A stretch of 64,000 nucleotides of DNA from positions 351,652 through 415,651 of the forward strand of contig NZ_LMCT01000001.1 in the NCBI RefSeq assembly GCF_001424875.1, written 5' to 3'. Position 1 is the first letter of the stretch, and every line of letters starts with the position of its first letter. The notes below the pieces were generated by a model. That model was not told where the DNA came from. It was given only the letters and a program-made list of their open reading frames with translations, and did no database searches. The DNA is from Kitasatospora sp. Root107. GTDB taxonomy: Bacteria > Actinomycetota > Actinomycetes > Streptomycetales > Streptomycetaceae. Positions 56,090 through 62,072 of the stretch are shown in pieces. The translations under genes and the position numbers were made by a program.

Positions 56090-56105
56090 GTTCGCAGCTG
56101 CGAAC
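56090..56105. promoter_or_regulatory. 16-bp perfect palindrome at 5' edge of riboswitch
   Basis: GTTCGCAGCTGCGAAC is an unbroken 16-bp palindrome about 10 bases upstream of the riboswitch 5' end. A plausible promoter on the minus strand (TTGTGA, 18 bases, TACTCT) lies just beyond it, so the palindrome would overlap the transcription start. The gap 56106-56263 has no gene. Confidence 0.55.
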
Positions 56106-56263
56106 ACCAGGGAGAGTAAGCAGATGACCCGATGGATCACAAGCTTATGTCGAACACATCACACGGAAATCACGCCAGACTGTCGATCGTCCACAAACCG
56201 TACTGGTATGTCCGGATTGATGCGTACTCAGATCACACCCGATCAGATCTGACCGACACGCCG

Positions 56264-57532
56264 TCAGCGCGCGTCGGCGCTCTCCGGCGTGAACGACACC
56301 GGCAACTCCCGCAGCCCGCGCATGATCAGACCGCCCCGCCAGCGCAGCTCCTCGGGGTCGGCGGCCAGTTGGAGGTCGGGCAGCCTGGTCAGCAGTGCGG
56401 CCAGGGCGAATTGACCCTCAAGCCGGGCCAGCGGGGCGCCGATGCAGTAGTGGATGCCGTGGCCGAACCCGAGGTGCGGATTGTCCTTGCGGGCGAGGTC
56501 CAGGGTGTTCTCGCCGGCGAACCTGGCCGGATCCCGGTCGGCTGCCGCCAGCACCACCAACACCGGGTCGCCGACCGGGATGTCCACGCCGCCGACGGTC
56601 AGCGGCTCGGTGGCGAACCGCCAGGTGGCAAGCTCCACCGGGCCGTCGTAGCGCAGCAGTTCCTCCACCGCCGTGGCCAGCAGCGCCGTCTCGCCGCGCT
56701 GCACCGACTCCTGCAGCAACGCACGTTGGGCCGGGTTGCGGAGCAACGCGTAGGTGCCGTTGCCGATCAGGTTGATGGTGGTCTCGAAGCCGGCGAACAG
56801 GAGGATGAAGGCCATCGCCGCGGCCTCGTTCTCGGTCAGGTGCTCACCGTGGTCACTCGCCCTGATCAGACCGGAGATCAGATCGTCGCCCAGGTCGGCC
56901 CGCTTGCGGTGGATCAGCTCCAGCAGATAGGTCCGGATCTTCTTCACCGCCCGCCCCACCCCGCCGCGCTGTCCGCCGTGGTGACGGATCATCGCGCCCG
57001 CCCAGTCCCGCAGGTCGTCCTGGTCCTCCGGCGGCACGCCGAGCAGGTCGCAGATCGCGTAGATGGGGAGCGGGAAGGCGAACTCGTGGATCAGGTCGGC
57101 CGAGCCACGGGCCGCGAAGTCGTCGATCAGCCGGTCCGTCAACTGCTGCACCCTGGGCTCGAACTCCGCGACCCTGCGCGGCGTGAACGCCTTCGACACC
57201 AGCCGCCGCAGCCGGGTGTGGTCCGGCGGGTCGATGTTCAGCAGATGCGTCATCAGATCCGCCTGCCGCTCGCCCGGGATGCCGACCCGGCCGGTCTTGT
57301 GCGCCTGCCCGCTGTGGTGCGCCGGGTTCTTCGACAACCTCCCGTCCGCCAACGCCTGCCGGGCGTCCGCGTACCGGGTGACCAGCCACGCCTCCACTCC
57401 GCTGGGCAGCGTGGTGCGGTGCACCGGCGCGTGCTCGCGCAGCCACGCGTACGCGGGGTAGGGGTCGGCGGCGAACTCCCAGGTGAAGAGTTCCGGCTGG
57501 GGGTTTCGGTACGTTTCCGGCATGTCGTGCAC
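56264..57532 (-). CDS. Cytochrome P450
   Basis: A 422-residue soluble bacterial P450. The heme-cysteine loop is FGHGIHYCIGAPLARLEG, the I-helix oxygen-binding stretch is ILLFAGFETTINLIGN, and the K-helix ExxR is VEELLRYDGPVE. The length and AGFETT motif are those of Streptomyces monooxygenases (CYP105/107-like), many of which modify natural products or steroids. Substrate unknown; no ferredoxin gene is adjacent. The first start is GTG 57532, with ATG 57523 as alternative. It diverges from a truncated SDR gene, with an inverted repeat between them. Confidence 0.93.
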   Translation of the reverse strand: MHDMPETYRNPQPELFTWEFAADPYPAYAWLREHAPVHRTTLPSGVEAWLVTRYADARQALADGRLSKNPAHHSGQAHKTGRVGIPGERQADLMTHLLNIDPPDHTRLRRLVSKAFTPRRVAEFEPRVQQLTDRLIDDFAARGSADLIHEFAFPLPIYAICDLLGVPPEDQDDLRDWAGAMIRHHGGQRGGVGRAVKKIRTYLLELIHRKRADLGDDLISGLIRASDHGEHLTENEAAAMAFILLFAGFETTINLIGNGTYALLRNPAQRALLQESVQRGETALLATAVEELLRYDGPVELATWRFATEPLTVGGVDIPVGDPVLVVLAAADRDPARFAGENTLDLARKDNPHLGFGHGIHYCIGAPLARLEGQFALAALLTRLPDLQLAADPEELRWRGGLIMRGLRELPVSFTPESADAR

Positions 57533-57586
57533 CGTAACCTGCCAGAGGAGGAGTGAGCTGGGTCACCTGGCGGGTAATTGCTCTTG

Positions 57587-57617
57587 CGGAGGATCGTGGC
57601 GTGCTTACGATCCTCCG
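57587..57617. promoter_or_regulatory. Inverted repeat between P450 and SDR-like genes
   Basis: CGGAGGATCGT (57587-57597) and its exact inverse ACGATCCTCCG (57607-57617) flank 9 bases in the divergent promoter region. This fits a repressor operator controlling one or both genes. It could also form a hairpin at the 5' end of the SDR-like transcript. Confidence 0.5.
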
Positions 57618-57683
57618 ATACGGTCTCGGTGGACGCCGGTGCGGCGTGCTCCACCGGGCGTAGCTCTCAGGGAGGAGCAGGCC

Positions 57684-58091
57684 ATGCGGGTAGCCGGGGC
57701 AGTGGTGGTCATCGCGGTGCTCGAAGGCGGTTCAGGCATCGGCCTGGCCCGTCGGTTCGCGGCGGCCGGCGCCGCCGGCATGCTGATCGCCGACCAACGC
57801 CCCGGGGTCGCCGAGGACCTCGCCACCGAACTCGACCGGCCCGGCTGCCCCGTGGTCGGCGTCAGCGGCGACGCCCGGCAGCCCAGCGACGTGGCCGCGC
57901 TGGTGGCCACCGCCGCGAAGCACCTCGGCCCGATCGACCTGTTCTGCGTGGCCGGCCCCGACGGCGAACGCATCCTCGCGCTGGCCGAACTCCCCGACCA
58001 CCTCGACCCGCTGGCCGAACTCCTGGCCCAGATCGGCGACGCCATCAGCGAGGTCATCCCCCGCCAGCGGGGCGTCCAGGTCTCCCACTGA
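57684..58091 (+). CDS. Truncated short-chain dehydrogenase-like protein
   Basis: A 135-residue protein resembling only the first part of an SDR Rossmann fold: GGSGIGLARRFAAAGAAGML (coenzyme loop), an Asp-rich second strand (LIADQRPGVAEDLA), GDARQPSDVAALVATAAKH and DLFCVAGPDG. The catalytic Tyr-x-x-x-Lys and the C-terminal half are missing; usual SDRs are about 250 residues. The end, PRQRGVQVSH, is unlike the family. It has an excellent GGAGGAG site before ATG 57684, so it is translated. It may be a decayed gene or a small nucleotide-binding protein. A repeat element follows. Confidence 0.65.
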   Translation: MRVAGAVVVIAVLEGGSGIGLARRFAAAGAAGMLIADQRPGVAEDLATELDRPGCPVVGVSGDARQPSDVAALVATAAKHLGPIDLFCVAGPDGERILALAELPDHLDPLAELLAQIGDAISEVIPRQRGVQVSH

Positions 58092-58125
58092 GCTCGACTT
58101 CTTGCAGCTCCCGAGGTTGCACTAT

Positions 58126-58244
58126 CCAGGGGCTCGGGGAACTGCGAGGAGATCTGGCGTGCGGGTCAAAATGCGAAAGTGCCTGACCATTCACGCACGG
58201 ATCACCTTGCACGAGGTCGGCGTCGCAGTTCCCCGAGCCCCTGG
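58126..58244 (+). repeat. Palindromic intergenic repeat, copy 3
   Basis: It starts CCAGGGGCTCGGGGAACTGC and ends CGCAGTTCCCCGAGCCCCTG, so about 22 bases at each end pair fully. The interior has GAGGAGATCTGGCG, AAAGTGCCTGACCA and GAGGTCGGCGTCGCAG as in the other copies. It lies between converging ends of the SDR-like gene and mazG, seven bases from the latter. Confidence 0.9.
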
Positions 58245-58250
58245 TGGTGC

Positions 58251-59237
58251 CTACTTCTCGGCTGAGCGGACGTCGTCGCGGTAGGCGCGAGCCGCCGTGC
58301 GGAGGGCTGCGTCGATGTCCACGTCGGCGTCGTAGGCGCGTTGGGCGACCGCGAGGAGCAGGCGGCCCGCCGACTCCGGGGTGAGCTCGGCCGGGAGGGT
58401 GTACGGGGCGTCGGGGACGGCGGTGAAGCGTGCGCGGCGGACTCGGGAGACCAGCTTGGCCGCATAGGCGAGTGCGGGCAGCCCGGCGGGGACGCCGTCC
58501 AGGATGGAGTCGCGCTGCTTCTCCGCGGCCTTGAGCTGCTCCCAGTTGGCCTCGACCTGGGCGGACCCGGTGGCCTCGACGTCACCGAAGACGTGCGGGT
58601 GGCGGTACATCAGCTTCTCCACGATGTCGCCCGCGACGTCGTCGATGGAGAACGGCTCCTCGGTGTCCTCCTCGGCGATCCGGGAGTGGAAGAAGACCTG
58701 CAGCAGGACGTCGCCGAGCTCCTCGCGGAAGGTCTCGCGGTCGCCCTCCTCGATCGCCTCGACCAGTTCGAAGGTCTCCTCGACCAGGTACTTCACCAAC
58801 GACTCGTGGGTCTGCTCGGCGTCCCAGGGGCAGCCGCCGGGCGAGCGGAGCCGGTCCATCACCGAGGCCAGGTCGAGCAGTCGGGCACCGGGCAGGTCGT
58901 AGGAGCCGGGCAGCACCTCGATCTCGGGGACCTGGCCGGCCTCCTCGACCGCGATCCGGGCGAGGGCGTCGGTCAGCCCGGGGTCGCCGTCGATGCTGCC
59001 GAGCCAGACCACGGTGCCCTCGGTGCCGGTGAGCAGCCGGGCCAGCGCCGGGGCGGTGCCGCGCTCGACGAGTTCCACCTCGACGCCGGCCTGGCGTACG
59101 GCGGGCAGTTGCGGGTGGTCCGGGTCCGCGGCGAGGACCCGGGCCGCCCCGTGCAGTGCCTGCCAGGCGGGCCAGGAGAGCAGGCCGGGGGCGACCCGGT
59201 GGGTGGTGGTGAGCAGGATCAGCTTCGGAGTGTCCAC
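58251..59237 (-). CDS. mazG: Nucleoside triphosphate pyrophosphohydrolase MazG
   Basis: A 328-residue MazG that hydrolyses NTPs to NMPs and may lower abnormal nucleotides. The MazG core is DRLRSPGGCPWDAEQTHESL, then the metal-binding acids in VKYLVEETFELVEAIEEGD and REELGDVLLQVFFHSRIAEE. The N-terminal 110 residues look like a worn SAM/tetrapyrrole-methylase domain (LILLTTTHRVAPGLL...), a fusion known as YabN-like. It follows the SurA-like lipoprotein gene by 28 bases in the same direction. Confidence 0.92.
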   Translation of the reverse strand: MDTPKLILLTTTHRVAPGLLSWPAWQALHGAARVLAADPDHPQLPAVRQAGVEVELVERGTAPALARLLTGTEGTVVWLGSIDGDPGLTDALARIAVEEAGQVPEIEVLPGSYDLPGARLLDLASVMDRLRSPGGCPWDAEQTHESLVKYLVEETFELVEAIEEGDRETFREELGDVLLQVFFHSRIAEEDTEEPFSIDDVAGDIVEKLMYRHPHVFGDVEATGSAQVEANWEQLKAAEKQRDSILDGVPAGLPALAYAAKLVSRVRRARFTAVPDAPYTLPAELTPESAGRLLLAVAQRAYDADVDIDAALRTAARAYRDDVRSAEK

Positions 59238-59265
59238 CCTCCGAACCTACCTGGCCCGGCCGGGG

Positions 59266-59907
59266 TCAGGCAGCGGTGGCCGCGGGCTGCCGGAGCCAGT
59301 CGGAGACGGTGTTGGTGAGGCCGATCTGCCGGACGTCCCACTGGCCGTAGCGCGGGTTGACCTCGATCTTCAGCTTGGCCCCGGCGTCGGTGAGGGCGGC
59401 CCGGATGGCCGCGTCACCCTCGGCGCTGCGGGCGTCCTTGCCCTGAGCGGCGGCGAGCTTCTTGATGCCCACCTGCTGGCGGTAGAAGGCGGTGACGTCA
59501 CCAGCCCGGACGCTCTGCTTGAACAGCAGGTCGCGCTGGAGCTCGGCCATGCCGCCGAGCATCTTGGCCTCGCTCTCCCTGGCCTCGTCGATCTCCCCGT
59601 CGGTCACCGTGAGTTGACGGTCCGCCAGGGCCTTGGCCACCACCTCGTTGAGCACCAGGTCGGCAACCGTACGCCGCACCAACTGGGACCGCTCGGTGGT
59701 CCGCCCACCGCCCGACTCGGCCGCCATGGCATCCCGCACCCCAGTCACCCGGGACTCGACCGCCGCGATGGAGATCTGTTCGCCGCCGACCACGGCTGCC
59801 GACCCCTGGTGGGGTGCCCCACTGCCACAGGCGGCCAGGGCGGCCCCGGCGAGCAGGACGCCGACGGCGGTTCGGCCGTGGCGGAGCGCGGTGCGGGTGC
59901 GGATCAC
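59266..59907 (-). CDS. SurA N-terminal-domain lipoprotein
   Basis: A 213-residue exported lipoprotein. The signal (TAVGVLLAGAALAACGSG) ends in the lipobox LAAC. The rest is the SurA N-terminal chaperone fold: GEQISIAAVESRVTGVRDA, VRRTVADLVLNEVVAKALAD, QLTVTDGEIDEARESEAKML. No PPIase domain follows. It is expected to help fold secreted proteins outside the membrane. The start is GTG 59907. It lies in the same orientation as mazG and is probably co-transcribed. Confidence 0.87.
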   Translation of the reverse strand: MIRTRTALRHGRTAVGVLLAGAALAACGSGAPHQGSAAVVGGEQISIAAVESRVTGVRDAMAAESGGGRTTERSQLVRRTVADLVLNEVVAKALADRQLTVTDGEIDEARESEAKMLGGMAELQRDLLFKQSVRAGDVTAFYRQQVGIKKLAAAQGKDARSAEGDAAIRAALTDAGAKLKIEVNPRYGQWDVRQIGLTNTVSDWLRQPAATAA

Positions 59908-60046
59908 GTGGGGCTCCCGGGAGTTGTGGGGTGCGCGTGGTTCTCCTGACGGTGCACAGTCTCCAAGCTCCGGGACGTTTGGCCAAGAGCATCGGCACGG
60001 GCCAAACGGCTTTACTTCGGTCGATTCCGGACCAAGGTGGCCGCGC

Positions 60047-61498
60047 TCAGCTGTTGGCGTACGGGTTGCCCCGGACCGGGGTGGGCGGCGGGGTGGCCGA
60101 GCCGAGACCGTTCAGATGGGTGCGCAGCCGGAGGACGTCCGGGTGGTGCGGGCCATGGCTCCGTTCGCGCTCCAGCAGCAGTTCCAGCAGCCACTGCCAG
60201 GCGCCCTCGCGGTCACCCAGCTGGACGCGCAACAGGCCGATCTGCTCCCGGAGTTCGAAGCTGCGCTCGGGGTCGGCCCCGGCGTCGGCGAGCAGCTGCC
60301 GGTACTCCGCCAGCGCCTCCCGGTAGCGCCGCTGCTCGCGCAGGGTGCGGGCGTAGATGGTCCGGACGGTCTGCACCAGCGGTGCGGCGTCGCCGAGTTG
60401 GACCCGGGCCCGGGGCAGCAGCCGGCCGGCCAGTTCGGTCACCTCGGCGTACCGCCGGGCGGCGACCAGGTCGGAGAGTTCGGCGAAGGCACCGGTGAGA
60501 TCGTCCACCGGAGCGGCGGGTGCCGGGACTGCGGCGGACTGCGGCCGGTGGGACTGATGGGGCTGGTGCGGGTACCGGTACGGCCGGGTCGGGTCAGGCA
60601 ACGGGCCGACTGGGGGCTGGAGTTCGGCCCCGGCGGCCGGGAGCAGCGGCAGCAGCCGGGCGTACACCTGGCCGGCGTCGGCCGGGCGGTCCTCGGGGCG
60701 CTTGGCGAGCAGGTCGAGGACCAGCGTCTCCAGCACGGCGGGCACCTCGGGGCGGAGGGTGCGAAGGGCGGCGGGCGGCTCGTCCACGTGCCGCCGGAGC
60801 ACCCCGAGGGCGGTCGGGGCCCGGAACGGGGCCTCCCCCGCGAGCATCTCGTGCAGCAGGCAGCCGAGCGCGTAGAGGTCGCTGCGCGGGTCGGCGGTGC
60901 CGGCCAGCGCCTGCTCGGGGGCCATGTAGGCGGGGCTGCCGATCGGTACGCCGGTCAGGGTCAGCCGGGTCGCGTCGGTGTCCAGGGCGGTGGCGATGCC
61001 GAGGTCGAGCAGCACCACCCGGCCGTCCTCACGGACCATCACATTGCTCGGCTTGAGGTCGCGGTGCACCACGGGGACGGCGTGCACGGCGGCCAGCGCA
61101 GTGCACAGTTGGGCGGCCACGGCGACCGCCCAGACAATCGGGAACGGCTCCTGCTCGGCGATCAGATCGGCCAGGCTGAGGCCGGGCACGCGCTGCATGA
61201 CCAGGTAGAGCTCGCCGCCGTCCTCCCCCGCGTCGAAGACCGTGACCAGGCCGGGGTGGTCGAGCGCGGCGGTGACCCGGCACTCGCGCAGGAACCGGCG
61301 GCGCAGCTCGTCGCTGCGGCTGGCGGTGGCGTCGGCCCCGGTGCCGTCGGTGGAGTTGAGCAGGTCGGTGCGGAGCAGCTTGACCGCGACCCGGCGGCCG
61401 AGCCGCTCGTCGTGCCCGGCCCAGACCTGGCCCATGCCACCGTGGCCGATCTTCTCCGCCAGCCGGTAGCGGTCGGCGATCAACCGGGAGACGGTCAC
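60047..61498 (-). CDS. Soluble Ser/Thr protein kinase with C-terminal TPR-like repeats
   Basis: A 483-residue Hanks-type kinase. N-lobe: GHGGMGQVW loop and VAVKLLR lysine. Catalytic: VVHRDLKPSNVMV. The metal-binding motif is DLG (LLDLGIATALD) instead of DFG, an accepted variant, and the activation segment ends GSPAYMAPEQALAG. A Pro/His-rich linker (about residues 295-325) leads to a helical TPR-like domain (about 335-465). It has no transmembrane helix, unlike PknB-type kinases. Its GTG overlaps the stop of the upstream membrane-protein gene, so they are coupled; the TPR part may bind a partner. Confidence 0.92.
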   Translation of the reverse strand: MTVSRLIADRYRLAEKIGHGGMGQVWAGHDERLGRRVAVKLLRTDLLNSTDGTGADATASRSDELRRRFLRECRVTAALDHPGLVTVFDAGEDGGELYLVMQRVPGLSLADLIAEQEPFPIVWAVAVAAQLCTALAAVHAVPVVHRDLKPSNVMVREDGRVVLLDLGIATALDTDATRLTLTGVPIGSPAYMAPEQALAGTADPRSDLYALGCLLHEMLAGEAPFRAPTALGVLRRHVDEPPAALRTLRPEVPAVLETLVLDLLAKRPEDRPADAGQVYARLLPLLPAAGAELQPPVGPLPDPTRPYRYPHQPHQSHRPQSAAVPAPAAPVDDLTGAFAELSDLVAARRYAEVTELAGRLLPRARVQLGDAAPLVQTVRTIYARTLREQRRYREALAEYRQLLADAGADPERSFELREQIGLLRVQLGDREGAWQWLLELLLERERSHGPHHPDVLRLRTHLNGLGSATPPPTPVRGNPYANS

Positions 61499-62001
61499 CG
61501 GCTGCCGTCCTGGGCCTGACGGCGCAACAGTTCACCGAGCTGCTGCAGGTCGTCCTGGGTCGGCGCGGACGCCTGCGGTGCGGGCTGCGCCGGTGCTGGT
61601 AGCGGCGGGGCCGGCGGGGCGGCCGGGTACTGCGGCGCCGGGTACCAGGCGGCGGTCTGCACCGGCGGGACGGTCTTCGGCGTGCCCCAGCCGGACCGGG
61701 AGTCGAGCACCAGGAAGTGCACCGGCGCGCCGAGCCAGAGCGCCAGCAGGGCGAGGCCGCCGATCAGGCTGAAGACGTCCTGGCCGTCCGGCTTCGAGAG
61801 TCCGACGCTGACGTACAGGGTGAGTTGGAGCAGCACGAACACGACCGCGCCGAGCACGTCCACCGCCCGCCTGCGGCGCAGCGCCAGCACCAGCGAGGGC
61901 ACCAGGCCGAGCAGCCCGAGGCTGAGCAGCGGAACGAGACAGAACAGGATCTTCGGCCCGACCCGGAACGGACCCGGCGCGCCGAACTGCTGACCTGCCA
62001 T
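61495..62001 (-). CDS. Small membrane protein coupled to kinase
   Basis: A 168-residue protein with three hydrophobic segments (PKILFCLVPLLSLGLLGLVP, DVLGAVVFVLLQLTLYVSVG, LIGGLALLALWLGAPVHFL) and a Pro/Ala-rich cytoplasmic tail of about 65 residues. The tail could be a target or docking site for the kinase that is translated with it; this is inference from overlap. I recognise no family. ATG 62001 follows the methylase gene stop by 71 bases. Confidence 0.75.
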   Translation of the reverse strand: MAGQQFGAPGPFRVGPKILFCLVPLLSLGLLGLVPSLVLALRRRRAVDVLGAVVFVLLQLTLYVSVGLSKPDGQDVFSLIGGLALLALWLGAPVHFLVLDSRSGWGTPKTVPPVQTAAWYPAPQYPAAPPAPPLPAPAQPAPQASAPTQDDLQQLGELLRRQAQDGSR

Positions 62002-62072
62002 GCGGACTCCCGTACGAGGACTGAACGTTCCCGCACACGGTACCCTCCGCCACCCCCAACTGCCGGACGGTC

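Noticed and set aside
56090..56105. LexA (SOS) box
   Set aside because: The half-sites are GTTC...GAAC, the inverse order of the actinobacterial GAAC-N4-GTTC box.
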